Shown piece by piece: positions 8,792-17,204 of a stretch of 28,402 bases of DNA. Below the pieces are notes generated by a model, which was not told where the DNA came from, made no database searches, and worked only from the letters and a program-made list of their open reading frames with translations. Numbering within the stretch: position 1 is the first letter of the stretch; each line of letters begins with the position of its first letter. The stretch is from contig JANLTP010000037.1 of the NCBI GenBank assembly GCA_031363055.1, forward strand, positions 1 through 28,402, read 5' to 3'. The position numbers were made by a program, and so were the translations under genes. This DNA comes from JANLTP01 sp031363055 (GTDB lineage: Bacteria > Pseudomonadota > Gammaproteobacteria > Burkholderiales > Burkholderiaceae_E).

Positions 8792-9892
8792 CTAGAGAAC
8801 CAAGCCCGACTCATCATCAATCAAATGCATATTTTGCAGTTTTGCGGTCATTTGCAGTGACTGGCCTGGCGCGACCAGTATGTCCGGACTTGATTTGCCA
8901 CATACCGTGACGCCTTGCATCTGAAAATACACCAAGGTTTCCATACCCATCGGTTCACTGACGTCAACCGGCGCTGAAAAACTCAGGCCATTGGCTTGCC
9001 CGGTGGTCGCGGAATCGGTCAGATGCTCCGGGCGCAGGCCCAACAGCAGTTTGGGTCGGCCCACAAATGTACGGTACTGTGCAGCCCGTTCAGAAGGCAC
9101 CTGCAGGCGAACGTCCGCGCCCAGATCGAGCTGCAGGCCGTCTGCGTTCGCCTGTAGTTCGACCGGAATCAAATTCATCGCCGGCGAGCCAATAAAGCCG
9201 GCCACGAATTTCGTGCGCGGTGTGTGATAAAGCTGCTGCGGCGTGCCGACCTGCTCAATCACACCGTGATTCATGACCACCACCCGATCAGCCAAGGTCA
9301 TTGCCTCAACCTGATCATGCGTCACATAGACCGTGGTGGTGCGCACCTTCTGATGCACCTTCTTGATCTCGGTACGCATTTGCACGCGCAGTTTGGCATC
9401 CAGGTTTGACAGCGGCTCATCGAACAGAAACACAGCCGGATCGCGAACAATCGCACGGCCCATGGCGACCCGCTGACGCTGACCGCCGGAGAGCTGTTTT
9501 GGCTTGCGATCAAGCAACACGACAATATCCAGAATGCGCGCGGCCTCCTGAACCCGACGATCAATTTCAGCTTTATCAACCCGCTTCAGTTTCAGGCCGA
9601 AGGACATGTTCTCATACACCGACATATGCGGATAGAGCGCGTAGTTTTGAAACACCATCGCAATATTTCGATCCTTTGGCGGGACGTCATTGACGACATC
9701 ATCGCCAATCAGGATCTCGCCATCGGAAATGTCCTCGAGGCCAGCGATCATTCGCAAGGTGGTGGTCTTGCCGCAACCCGAAGGCCCGACCAGCACCAGA
9801 AATTCCTTGTCGGCAATTTCCAGATCAATGCCGCGCACCGCCAGCGTTTCGTCATAATACTTGACGACTTTCTTCAGAGTCACAACCGCCAT
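8792..9892 (-). CDS. ABC transporter ATPase, MalK/UgpC type
   Basis: Cytoplasmic ATPase of a carbohydrate-type ABC importer (CUT1 family), 366 residues. All motifs are present: Walker A GPSGCGKTT (36-44), Q-loop MVFQNYALYPHM (Gln82), signature LSGGQ (134-138), Walker B FLFDEP (155-160) and H-loop YVTHDQ (His192). The C-terminal third is the TOBE/regulatory domain typical of MalK and UgpC (conserved VAGFIGSPAMN, then LLGLRPEHL). The ATG at 9892 has AAGGATC 4-5 bases upstream. It is the last importer gene of a run starting with the binding protein at 13221, separated from the second permease by about 106 bases. The substrate is not evident. Confidence 0.95.
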   Translation of the reverse strand: MAVVTLKKVVKYYDETLAVRGIDLEIADKEFLVLVGPSGCGKTTTLRMIAGLEDISDGEILIGDDVVNDVPPKDRNIAMVFQNYALYPHMSVYENMSFGLKLKRVDKAEIDRRVQEAARILDIVVLLDRKPKQLSGGQRQRVAMGRAIVRDPAVFLFDEPLSNLDAKLRVQMRTEIKKVHQKVRTTTVYVTHDQVEAMTLADRVVVMNHGVIEQVGTPQQLYHTPRTKFVAGFIGSPAMNLIPVELQANADGLQLDLGADVRLQVPSERAAQYRTFVGRPKLLLGLRPEHLTDSATTGQANGLSFSAPVDVSEPMGMETLVYFQMQGVTVCGKSSPDILVAPGQSLQMTAKLQNMHLIDDESGLVL

Positions 9893-9998
9893 GTTCGATC
9901 CTTATGCAACCCAAACCAACCCAATCGAATCTAACCCATTTCAGCCTGGCCAGCCCAAGCCGGCATAGCCAGATCAAGTCAGCACCGCGCAGGGCACG
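9893..9998. other. Spacer inside the ABC importer operon
   Basis: A 106-bp gap between the second permease and the ATPase. It contains several AACCCA/AACCCAA motifs (about 9908-9942) but no convincing hairpin, promoter or open frame. It is much longer than the other junctions in this operon. Confidence 0.4.
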
Positions 9999-10913
9999 TC
10001 AGCCTTTGGTCGCGCCTGCGGTCAGGCCCGCAATGTAGTAGTCCATCAGGAAGGCATAAATGATCAGGGGCGGTGCTGCGCCCAGCAGCGCACCCGCCAT
10101 GATCTGGCCCCAGTTGAACACGTCGCCCTTGATCAGCGTGGTGATGATGCCGACCGGCAGCACCAGTTGATCCGCCGAGGTCGTAAACGCCAGCGGATAC
10201 AGGAACTGCGCCCAGGAAACGGTGAACGCAAAAATGGTGGCTGCAATAATACCCGGGATCGCCACCGGGATGAAGATCTGGAACAGCGTTTGCATCCAGC
10301 TCGCGCCGTCGATCAGCGCCGCCTCGTCGAGCTCCTTCGGGATGCTCGCAAAATAACCGATCATGATCCAGGTACAGAACGGCACGGTCAAAGTCGGGTA
10401 CAGCAGGATCAGTACCCACCATTGATTGATTAGTTCAATACCCATCGTCTCCTTGACCCAGGCAAACATCTTGAACAAGGGTATGAACAGCAACGTCTCC
10501 GGTACCAGATAGGTCAGGAAGACACCGGTGGCCAGGGTCGCGGAGCCCCAGAATTTCATCCGCGCCAGTGCGAACGCAGCCAGCACACTGACCACCATGG
10601 TGATGCTGACGACGATAATGGACACGATCGCAGAGTTATAAAAAAAACCGATGAATTTCGAGTCGGTCAACAGGTCGGTGAAATTACTCAGGGTCGGCGA
10701 ACGGACCAGCCAGGGACTCAAGCCAGCGGAGATCTCGGCGCTGGATTTGAGCGAGGTGATCAGCATATAGATCGGTGGCGTCAGAAAGAAGATCGCGAAC
10801 ACCACCAGAAAGAAATACGACCAGATCAGCGCCCGACGACGATCGCGCGACATGCTGCCGTAGTGAAACAGGCGCGGTGCTGCTGTCATTCCAGGCGTCA
10901 TTGCAGGCGTCAT
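9999..10913 (-). CDS. Carbohydrate ABC transporter permease, MalG/UgpE type
   Basis: Inner-membrane permease with about six hydrophobic segments (for example SYFFLVVFAIFFLTPPIYML near the N-terminus, FFYNSAIVSIIVVSITMVV, WWVLILLYPTL). The cytoplasmic EAA loop that docks to the ATPase is present as ELDEAALIDGASWMQTLFQIFIPVAIPGI. I place the start at ATG 10913, one base after the stop of the upstream permease (TGAGATG) with GAGG 6-7 bases upstream. An ATG at 10925 in the same frame would overlap the upstream gene by 11 bases. The N-terminus has a small MTPxMTPxMT repeat, so the true start is uncertain by a few codons. Second membrane half of the importer encoded at 8792-13221. Confidence 0.93.
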   Translation of the reverse strand: MTPAMTPGMTAAPRLFHYGSMSRDRRRALIWSYFFLVVFAIFFLTPPIYMLITSLKSSAEISAGLSPWLVRSPTLSNFTDLLTDSKFIGFFYNSAIVSIIVVSITMVVSVLAAFALARMKFWGSATLATGVFLTYLVPETLLFIPLFKMFAWVKETMGIELINQWWVLILLYPTLTVPFCTWIMIGYFASIPKELDEAALIDGASWMQTLFQIFIPVAIPGIIAATIFAFTVSWAQFLYPLAFTTSADQLVLPVGIITTLIKGDVFNWGQIMAGALLGAAPPLIIYAFLMDYYIAGLTAGATKG

Positions 10914-10914
10914 C

Positions 10915-11844
10915 TCAGGCCTCATTTCCGCGTTTGTTGATATCGCGCAGAATAAAAATCGCAGCTATTCCCAGGATCGGCACCATGAACAGCGAGATCG
11001 TGGCGCCCAGCGGAATATCGCCGCCTTCAATGCCGAGTTTGAAAGCCCAAGTGGCGAAGACATGGGTGGTATCTACCGGACCGCCCGATGTCAGCACCCG
11101 CACGATATCGAAGTTCGCAAACGTTACGATCAGCGAGAACAACACCGTAATGGCAATGATGTTGCGCATCATCGGCAAGGTGATGTACCAGATGCGCTGC
11201 CACCAGTTCGCGCCGTCAATCGAAGCCGCCTCGAACAACTGTTCCGGTACCGACTTGAGCGCCGCCAGATACATGATCATGAAGAACGGCGCGCCAATCC
11301 AGATGTTCACCAGAATGACCGAAAAGCGCGCCCAGTCGGCGACACCCGTCCAGGGCACGGCAGCGATCCCGACTTGCTCGAGAATCCAGTTAAAGGCGCT
11401 GTACGAAGGATCAAACAGCCACAGCCAGGCCAGCGTACTCATGGCGGGTGGAATCACCCAAGGAACGAGCAACATGCCGCGCCACTTGCGCTGGCCCTTC
11501 GACGGTATGTTGTGAACAAAATGCGCGACCACAAATCCGATGATCGCCTTGAAGACCACCGCCGTTACTGCAAACAGTACCGACTGCCGGACCACCATCC
11601 AGAATGTGTCGCGACCAAACAGAAATTCAAAGTTACCAAAGCCGACAAAATGTTCCATGCCCTTGTTCAAAGTGGCCAGGTGAACGGCGTACCCAGCCGG
11701 ATACGCCACCAGCAGCAAGATGATCAGAATAAGCGGCAAGGCCATCAGAAACGCAATCGTCGACTTGCGCTGGAAGAACCGTTCAAGCGTTCTGGGACGG
11801 CGCTTGGGCAAAGCGCGCCCCAGGGGTACTGCTAGTTCACTCAC
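10915..11844 (-). CDS. Carbohydrate ABC transporter permease, MalF/UgpA type
   Basis: Inner-membrane permease of the CUT1 importer, about 309 residues, with six predicted helices (STIAFLMALPLILIILLLVA, then SVLFAVTAVVFKAIIGFVVA, and others). The EAA loop is EQLFEAASIDGANWWQRIWYITLPMMRNI. The GTG at 11844 is preferred because GAGGAG sits 6 bases upstream. A TTG at 11877 in the same frame would extend the protein by 11 residues and lacks a good site. It lies 36 bases after the binding-protein stop and its own stop is one base from the next start, so the genes are tightly coupled. Confidence 0.93.
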   Translation of the reverse strand: MSELAVPLGRALPKRRPRTLERFFQRKSTIAFLMALPLILIILLLVAYPAGYAVHLATLNKGMEHFVGFGNFEFLFGRDTFWMVVRQSVLFAVTAVVFKAIIGFVVAHFVHNIPSKGQRKWRGMLLVPWVIPPAMSTLAWLWLFDPSYSAFNWILEQVGIAAVPWTGVADWARFSVILVNIWIGAPFFMIMYLAALKSVPEQLFEAASIDGANWWQRIWYITLPMMRNIIAITVLFSLIVTFANFDIVRVLTSGGPVDTTHVFATWAFKLGIEGGDIPLGATISLFMVPILGIAAIFILRDINKRGNEA

Positions 11845-11880
11845 TGCTTTCTCCTCGCGACCAAGTGGACAGGGCAACGC

Positions 11881-13221
11881 TCAGACGCGCATGAACCCCT
11901 CAAGTTCTTTCGCTGCCCAGCCAATGGTCTTGTCGATCGCTTCGCCCTGGGTGTGCCGAACCGCCATCTTGGTCATCAGGCCTTGTGAATAGATCTGATT
12001 GGCGATTTTCGGGGGTGCCGGTGCCGCAGCGATCGACAGAATCTGGTGACCATGCGGGTTCGGATAGTGATACAGAGTCCCCTTCGGCGGTCCCGCCTCG
12101 GCCCAGGTCGGCAAAGTCGTCAGGTTGGCGAATGACGGCAGATCGTAACCGCCACTGGCCTCGACCAATTTGGCCACGGCGGCCTTGGTCGACATATGCC
12201 GCAACAGACTCTTGGCGGCAGGCTTGTTCTTGCCGAAATTCCAGATGCCCCAGAAGAACGGCAGGAACGGCGAATACCGGCCTTTCGGTCCGGCCGGGAA
12301 ACCATGGGTCCATAACTGTTCGGCAATCTGAGGCGCATCGCGCTTGGCAACCGCCCAGGCGCTCGGCGGATTCATGATCATCGAACCTTTGCCGGACACC
12401 AGCCACTTGTTATTCGATGCATCGTCCCAAGCAGGAACATCGGTCGGCAGAAAGGCCATTAGCCGTTTCAAATACTCCAGCGCCTGTTTGGTGGCATCGG
12501 ATTTGACCGTGATGTTGCCCTTGGCATCGACCAGTGAAGCACCGAACGCCTGGAAGAATGCGCCGCTCGAGTCGACCGAGTCCGAGGTCGATCCGAAGCC
12601 TATTCCGAACGGCACACCGCCCTTGTGGCAAGCCTCCGCCGCCTTCAAAAATCCTTCCAGATTCCAGGCATCGGCTTTCGGCGCAGCGCCGGCCGGGTAC
12701 ATTGCCTTTAGATCGAGACCGGCATGCTTTTGAAACAGATCGACCCGCGAACAGGGTCCCTTGATCTGGCTGCCTACCGTGGCTGGAACCGCCAACCAGT
12801 GACCGTTGGCTTTACCCAGATACTCGACCGTGCCGTTGACCGCGCCATGATCCTTGATCAGGTCTTTCATGATGTCATCGACCGGTTCAAGGTTTTTGGC
12901 ATGGTCGGACGGCAGCCAGGTCGAGAGTGCCAGGATGTCATGCCCCGACTTCGCCTGCGATTCGGCGGCCGTCGTCAGCAGCAGCTTGTTGCCCTGCGAT
13001 GTGATGTAGTCAATCTTGGTATCGACCTTTTCCTTCTCGGCCCACTCCTTGACCAGGTCGGTAGTTGCCTGATTGGCACCGGGAACCCAGTGATCCCAGA
13101 AACCGATCGACAGCGAACCAGCGGCTCGCGAGGTGTGAACATAGGGTGCTGCTATGACCGCAGCGGAAACTTGCGCCGAGCGACGAATAAACTTACGGCG
13201 TGACTGAACCTGTTGAGTCAT
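11881..13221 (-). CDS. ABC transporter extracellular solute-binding protein, Tat-type signal
   Basis: Periplasmic binding protein of a sugar-type importer (family 1-like), 446 residues. The N-terminus has a twin-arginine-like signal: SRRKFIRR followed by a modest hydrophobic stretch (AQVSAAVIAAPYV) and Ala-rich cleavage region near residue 35. Mature sequence begins about GSLSIGFWDHWVPGANQATTDLVKEW, the usual start of these lobed binding proteins. The ATG at 13221 follows GGAGGAG by 5 bases, the strongest ribosome site in the window, fitting the high expression expected for a binding protein. First gene of the importer operon, divergent from a dehydrogenase/aldolase pair. Ligand unknown; an acidic sugar is a guess from context. 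Confidence 0.93.
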   Translation of the reverse strand: MTQQVQSRRKFIRRSAQVSAAVIAAPYVHTSRAAGSLSIGFWDHWVPGANQATTDLVKEWAEKEKVDTKIDYITSQGNKLLLTTAAESQAKSGHDILALSTWLPSDHAKNLEPVDDIMKDLIKDHGAVNGTVEYLGKANGHWLAVPATVGSQIKGPCSRVDLFQKHAGLDLKAMYPAGAAPKADAWNLEGFLKAAEACHKGGVPFGIGFGSTSDSVDSSGAFFQAFGASLVDAKGNITVKSDATKQALEYLKRLMAFLPTDVPAWDDASNNKWLVSGKGSMIMNPPSAWAVAKRDAPQIAEQLWTHGFPAGPKGRYSPFLPFFWGIWNFGKNKPAAKSLLRHMSTKAAVAKLVEASGGYDLPSFANLTTLPTWAEAGPPKGTLYHYPNPHGHQILSIAAAPAPPKIANQIYSQGLMTKMAVRHTQGEAIDKTIGWAAKELEGFMRV

Positions 13222-13558
13222 GAAACTCCTCCTATTGTGGTAACGCTAACCAGCAACGTATGGCAGGGCTTCTCGTTCTGACTCCAGGAGTCGTTTTGAA
13301 GCCTCGGTTTGTTCTTCGCAATCATTACAGCAACAGCGCGCAACTTCTGGAACGTACGACCACTGAGCCGGCTTGTCAACAAACTTCGCGCGTCCCTCTG
13401 GAGAACTTCGCCGTGTTTGCTGCCGGTTTCAGCATTCGACAGAATCGGCGCAACCCGGCTATACATCGTGGTCGGATCGGCCGATACTTTAGCTTGAGCC
13501 GGGCCAGTAGTTCCTGAATTGCTCTTTCCCTGCGGCCCCTTTCCGACCAGGAGTACTG
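13222..13558. promoter_or_regulatory. Divergent control region between importer and catabolic genes
   Basis: A 337-bp region that must drive the importer leftward and the dehydrogenase/aldolase rightward. Candidate sites: TGGTAACGCTAACCA (13238-13252), with TGGT/ACCA ends, just upstream of the importer ribosome site; GACTCC-A-GGAGTC (13280-13292), a perfect 6-bp-arm palindrome; and ATCGGCCGAT (13476-13485), a perfect 10-bp palindrome near the rightward genes. On the minus strand a perfect TTGACA (13379-13374) is followed after 17 bases by a poor -10 (TACGTT). No regulator gene is adjacent and no ORF here looks real. The assignment of any site to a regulator is unproven. Confidence 0.45.
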
Positions 13559-14602
13559 ATGGCCTCATTGCGCATTTTGACGCCCGCTACACCACTTCCC
13601 GCGACCGGTATTGGCGCCTACGATTTCGAGCTTGAAGCGCTGCAAGGTATGGGCGCCAACATCGTCGAATGCCCGGCGACCGAGGAAGGATTCATCGCCG
13701 CCGCCAAAGGCGCTGACGCGGTTTATGCGAAGGGCATGAAATTCACGAGCGCCATGATCAATGCGCTCGATCAGTGCCGGGTCATTTCCCTTGGCTCGGT
13801 CGGCGTCGATTACGTCGATGTTGCGGCAGCCACCGCCAAGGGTATTCCGGTCACCAATTGTCCGGACACCTTTATTGAGGAGGTTGCCGACCACGCTATG
13901 ATGCTGCTGCTGGCCACCCATCGCCGGGCGTTCGAACAGGATCGAATGGTGCGCGAGGGCCGCTGGAGTGAAGGCCGCGCGCAGTTATACGAGTTCCCGC
14001 GATTGATGGGCATGACGCTCGGCTTCATCGCGTTTGGACGGGTACCGCGCGCGGTTGCCAAACGCGCTCGCGCATTCGGTCTGCATATTCTGGCGTTTGA
14101 TCCGTTTCTGGATGAACTGTCGATCGCTGCCACTGGCGCCGAACCGGCGAGCCTGCAAGAGGTACTGAGCCGATCGGACTTTGTTTCCATGCACCTGCCC
14201 GCCACACCCGAGGCGGTTGGATTCTTGAAGGAATCGCACTTCCGGCAGATGAAGAAGTCCGCGATTTTCATCAACACCGGTCGCGGTCCGACCGTCAACG
14301 AAGCCGCACTGATTCGGGCGCTGGATGAGAAATGGATCGCTGGCGCCGGCCTCGATGTGTTCGAGATCGAGCCGCTCAAGACCAGTAGCCCGTTGATCAA
14401 AATGCCGCACGTCATCTTGTCACCGCACAACGCCTCGGCATCGGCGCGCTTTGACCCGGCGCGCAAGCGAAGAGTCGGCCAGGAGTTGGCGCTGGTCCTG
14501 GCAGGACGCTGGCCCATGTCCTGCGTCAACCCAACTGTATTACCCGGTTCGGGACTACGACGCTGGCAGCCGGTTGCGATGGATCACGGACCGAATAGCT
14601 GA
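13559..14602 (+). CDS. D-isomer-specific 2-hydroxyacid dehydrogenase
   Basis: NAD(P)-dependent dehydrogenase interconverting a 2-hydroxy acid and a 2-keto acid, 347 residues. Family marks: SLGSVGVDYVDV (about 78-88), the nucleotide-binding region from TLGFIAFGRVPRA (153-165) with DPF at 181-183, and catalytic residues Arg242 (NTGRGP), Glu271 (EIEP) and His290 (SPHNAS). The dinucleotide motif is GxxAxG with RVP in place of the commoner GxGxxG with RIG, a variation worth noting. The ATG at 13559 has GGAG 6 bases upstream. It is followed 41 bases later by an HpcH/HpaI aldolase, so the two probably act in one pathway, the dehydrogenase reducing or producing the keto/aldehyde acid that the aldolase handles. 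Confidence 0.92.
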   Translation: MASLRILTPATPLPATGIGAYDFELEALQGMGANIVECPATEEGFIAAAKGADAVYAKGMKFTSAMINALDQCRVISLGSVGVDYVDVAAATAKGIPVTNCPDTFIEEVADHAMMLLLATHRRAFEQDRMVREGRWSEGRAQLYEFPRLMGMTLGFIAFGRVPRAVAKRARAFGLHILAFDPFLDELSIAATGAEPASLQEVLSRSDFVSMHLPATPEAVGFLKESHFRQMKKSAIFINTGRGPTVNEAALIRALDEKWIAGAGLDVFEIEPLKTSSPLIKMPHVILSPHNASASARFDPARKRRVGQELALVLAGRWPMSCVNPTVLPGSGLRRWQPVAMDHGPNS

Positions 14603-14643
14603 GCACATGCTCACGCTGAAACTTTTCTGGAGGATCAATTCAA

Positions 14644-15423
14644 ATGAGCAGCAATCAACTCAAGGCGCGTTGGAAGGCCGGCAAGGCGGCCGTCAACGGC
14701 TGGCTCGCCATTCCCTCAGGCTTTTCGGCCGAGGTCATGGCGCAATGCGGCTTCGACAGCGTGACGGTCGATATGCAACATGGCGTTCAAGACTACTTGT
14801 CCATGGTGCAATGCTTTCAGGCGATGGATCGTCATCCGGTGACGCGACTGGTGCGCGTGCCGTGGAACGAACCCGGCATCATCGGCAAGTCTCTCGACGG
14901 TGGCGCCTGGGGCATTATTGCGCCGATGATCAACACGCGGGAGCAAGCCGAGTCGCTGGTGTCGTCCTGTCGCTACCCACCACACGGCACGCGCAGCAAC
15001 GGCCCGATTCGCCACGGCACCTATGGCGTCGCAAGCAACTATCAAAAGATCGCTAATGACGAAATTCTCGTCATACCGATGATCGAGACCAAACAGGCGC
15101 TAGAGAATCTGGAGGCCATCCTCGACGTACCCGGCATCGACGCCATTTACGTAGGCCCGAGCGATTTGGCGTTTTCTATGGGTATGACCCCCAAGCTGGA
15201 TCATGAAGACCCGATCATCCTGAAGATTTATGAGCGTCTGATTTCCGAGTGCGGCAAGCGCGGTATCTACGCCGGTATACATTGCGGTGGCGCCGACTAC
15301 GCAGCACGGATGATCAAGATGGGCTTTCGTCTGACCACCATTGCAAATGACAGCGGACTCATGGCGAAGGCTGCGCTGGAAGCCGTTGCGGGCGTCTGGA
15401 AGGAAGTTGGTAGCCTGCGCTGA
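14644..15423 (+). CDS. HpcH/HpaI family aldolase
   Basis: Class II, metal-dependent aldolase that cleaves 2-keto-3-deoxy or 4-hydroxy-2-keto acids to pyruvate and an aldehyde; relatives include HpaI, GarL and RhmA. At 259 residues it is full length. Key residues match HpaI closely: His46 in VDMQHG (catalytic), Arg71 in VRVPWNE (pyruvate binding), metal ligands Glu148 (PMIETK) and Asp174 (GPSDLA), and the glycine-rich end GIYAGIHCGG. The ATG at 14644 follows GGAGG by about 10 bases. It is the second gene of a two-gene unit with the 2-hydroxyacid dehydrogenase. The exact substrate cannot be read from sequence. Confidence 0.93.
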   Translation: MSSNQLKARWKAGKAAVNGWLAIPSGFSAEVMAQCGFDSVTVDMQHGVQDYLSMVQCFQAMDRHPVTRLVRVPWNEPGIIGKSLDGGAWGIIAPMINTREQAESLVSSCRYPPHGTRSNGPIRHGTYGVASNYQKIANDEILVIPMIETKQALENLEAILDVPGIDAIYVGPSDLAFSMGMTPKLDHEDPIILKIYERLISECGKRGIYAGIHCGGADYAARMIKMGFRLTTIANDSGLMAKAALEAVAGVWKEVGSLR

Positions 15424-15441
15424 GCGGACTTGCGAGTCCGC
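15424..15441. terminator. Hairpin between convergent genes, probable bidirectional terminator
   Basis: GCGGACT-TGCG-AGTCCGC forms a perfect 7-bp stem with a 4-base loop. It fills the gap between the aldolase stop (15421-15423, plus) and the beta-helix protein stop (15444, minus). There is no long U-run on either side, so termination strength is uncertain. Confidence 0.55.
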
Positions 15442-15443
15442 GC

Positions 15444-17045
15444 TTAAAGCGTCGTCAGCCGCTGACTGCAAACCAGGTCGACGCCGCCGCCCGCTGCGTT
15501 GCTTCCCAATGAGGCCCCGGCAAGCAGCCGACTGGCGCTGGCCGCATTACTCAAGCGATTGTTATTCAGCGTCGGATTGTGCGGGCTGGCCTGGGTGACA
15601 TTGGCTGGCGCGCGCAGGTTATAGATGCAATGCCAGTCGGTGCGATCGGTCGAAGTGATTTCAATGACGTTATCGCGCACCACAAAACTCGAATCGCAGC
15701 CGACGCCCCAGGACTGATTCCAGGTGAAGTACACCGGCCCGCCATAAGGAGCGCTTGATCGCGAGCCGTTGGCGTCGCGCAGATCGGTTGCCTGCGCGCG
15801 AATGATGTTGTTGGCCACCAGCGTATTGGCTGAATTGCCCGCCTGGTATTCGCCCGAGACGAGGATACCGCCCCAACCCTGGGTTTCAATGTAGTTGTAT
15901 TCAATCTGCAAACCGTGCGCGTTTGAACCCGGATTCTGATTGCCGTTCGGGCCTGCCGTTGCAGGGCCACCCGATCCAATCTTGATCGCATGACCCTGAT
16001 TGACCGGCTGGATAAAGCTGTTGTGCGTGATGACCAGGTTTCGCGCCGCCTGCGCATAATCGAGTCCGCCGCCCAGATAAAAAATGTGATCGAGCGATCC
16101 GTTATCGGCGCCATTGTTGGCCCATTCAATGCCGATGAACCGCAGGCCATCCCAATTGCCGGCAATCGTGACGGGGGCCGAGCCACCCGCAATCGTGCTG
16201 GCTTTCCAGTTTCTGACCCGAAAGCCCCAAAATTCGAAATCCTGCCTGACTGACGACGGATACCACAGTTCGATCAGGCCGCCCTGCCCGCGTCCTGCAC
16301 CGTCAATGACACACTGTCGGTAACCTTGGTCCGGCACGATCGAAAGGCCGTCAGGAGGCGTTGCCGCGCCGCCATAGTTCGCAATCATTGCGGTCCCCGC
16401 GGGCGGTGTCCAGTCCGGCCCCATGATCCTCACACTGGTGTTAGGCAGCACAAGACCGGCATTGATCGGTCCCTGAATCGAGCGCCAAGGGGCCAGTGCA
16501 CTACCGTTATTTCGATCATCGCCGGTCTTGCTGACATAGCGTACATTGGCGCGCACCTTCGCCGCCGGCGCGGTGGGCCAGGCGCACGTCGATGGCGCTG
16601 GTGCGGGCGTCGGTGCGGGTGCGGGTGCGGGTGCAGGTGCAGGTGTAGGTGTGGGTGTTGCGACCGGCGCTGGCGTCGCTGTAGTTCGTGCTGTCGTCTT
16701 TCTAGGCGCGGTGGTCGCTGACGGCGTTGCGACGCTGGGCGAGCGGGCCGTGCCGCCAGCCAACTGACTGACCGGCGCGCTGTTGGCCGTCTGTGCAGTT
16801 TGTGCGTTCTGCGCCGCGCTGGCCGGAACCGGACTCGCCTGCGCAGCCGTGGTCGCAGTCGACGCACCCGCCTCGCGCGCAGCTACCAGCGTCGATTGCG
16901 TGGCCGCCGTTTCCGCAACGGGCACGGTGGACATTGCAGTGGCCGATCCACCCGACGATTCACCACCGCCACAACCACTGAGCACCCATGGACCTAGCAA
17001 GACCGCGCGCATCAACTGGCGACGTTGTTTCGATACGGTTTTCAT
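15444..17045 (-). CDS. Lipoprotein with right-handed parallel beta-helix domain
   Basis: Predicted lipoprotein of 533 residues. The N-terminus (MKTVSKQRRQLMRAVLLGPWVLSGC) has a lipobox with Cys25. Residues about 26-160 are a low-complexity Ala/Thr/Ser/Pro linker ending in a PTPTPAPAP-type tract. The C-terminal domain starts near VRYVSKTGDDRNNGSALAPWRSIQGPI, a form common in beta-helix surface proteins, followed by N-rich turns (ITHNSFIQP, IEYNYIET, VANNIIRA, VRDNVIEI) typical of parallel beta-helix carbohydrate-active proteins. No lyase or hydrolase active site is certain. I use ATG 17045; a TTG at 17066 would place seven extra residues before it. It is divergent from an SGNH hydrolase lipoprotein, which suggests a shared extracellular polysaccharide target. 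That is inference. Confidence 0.8.
   Translation of the reverse strand: MKTVSKQRRQLMRAVLLGPWVLSGCGGGESSGGSATAMSTVPVAETAATQSTLVAAREAGASTATTAAQASPVPASAAQNAQTAQTANSAPVSQLAGGTARSPSVATPSATTAPRKTTARTTATPAPVATPTPTPAPAPAPAPAPTPAPAPSTCAWPTAPAAKVRANVRYVSKTGDDRNNGSALAPWRSIQGPINAGLVLPNTSVRIMGPDWTPPAGTAMIANYGGAATPPDGLSIVPDQGYRQCVIDGAGRGQGGLIELWYPSSVRQDFEFWGFRVRNWKASTIAGGSAPVTIAGNWDGLRFIGIEWANNGADNGSLDHIFYLGGGLDYAQAARNLVITHNSFIQPVNQGHAIKIGSGGPATAGPNGNQNPGSNAHGLQIEYNYIETQGWGGILVSGEYQAGNSANTLVANNIIRAQATDLRDANGSRSSAPYGGPVYFTWNQSWGVGCDSSFVVRDNVIEITSTDRTDWHCIYNLRAPANVTQASPHNPTLNNNRLSNAASASRLLAGASLGSNAAGGGVDLVCSQRLTTL
16600..16659 (-). repeat. Hexanucleotide tract encoding the Pro/Ala/Thr linker
   Basis: About ten imperfect copies of a GGTGCG/GGTGCA hexamer (plus strand) encode alternating Pro-Ala and Pro-Thr dipeptides between the lipidated N-terminus and the beta-helix domain. 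Each unit is in frame, so changes in copy number would alter linker length only. Confidence 0.8.
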
Positions 17046-17204
17046 GGGGCGTTGGCGGCGGTCCAATAGAGTCCAGCCGAGACCCTACCGTCTACAAAAA
17101 CCAACAGTTGTTTTTGACGACCAGCGGCGAATTGACCCGCATGAACGGCATTCACGGTCTGCAAACGCCGGCTCCGGCACTCATCTGCACGGAGATTGCG
17201 CCGC

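Noticed and set aside
11062..11835. A 257-codon plus-strand frame opposite the MalF-type permease
   Set aside because: It is antisense to a gene with an EAA loop and membrane helices, and its sequence is His/Arg/Gln-rich with no domain.
13810..14529. A 239-codon minus-strand frame opposite the 2-hydroxyacid dehydrogenase
   Set aside because: The plus strand carries catalytic residues and a ribosome site; the minus frame shows no family features.
16546..16767. A plus-strand Gly/Ala/Val repeat protein
   Set aside because: It is a translation of the hexanucleotide linker tract of the beta-helix lipoprotein in the wrong strand.
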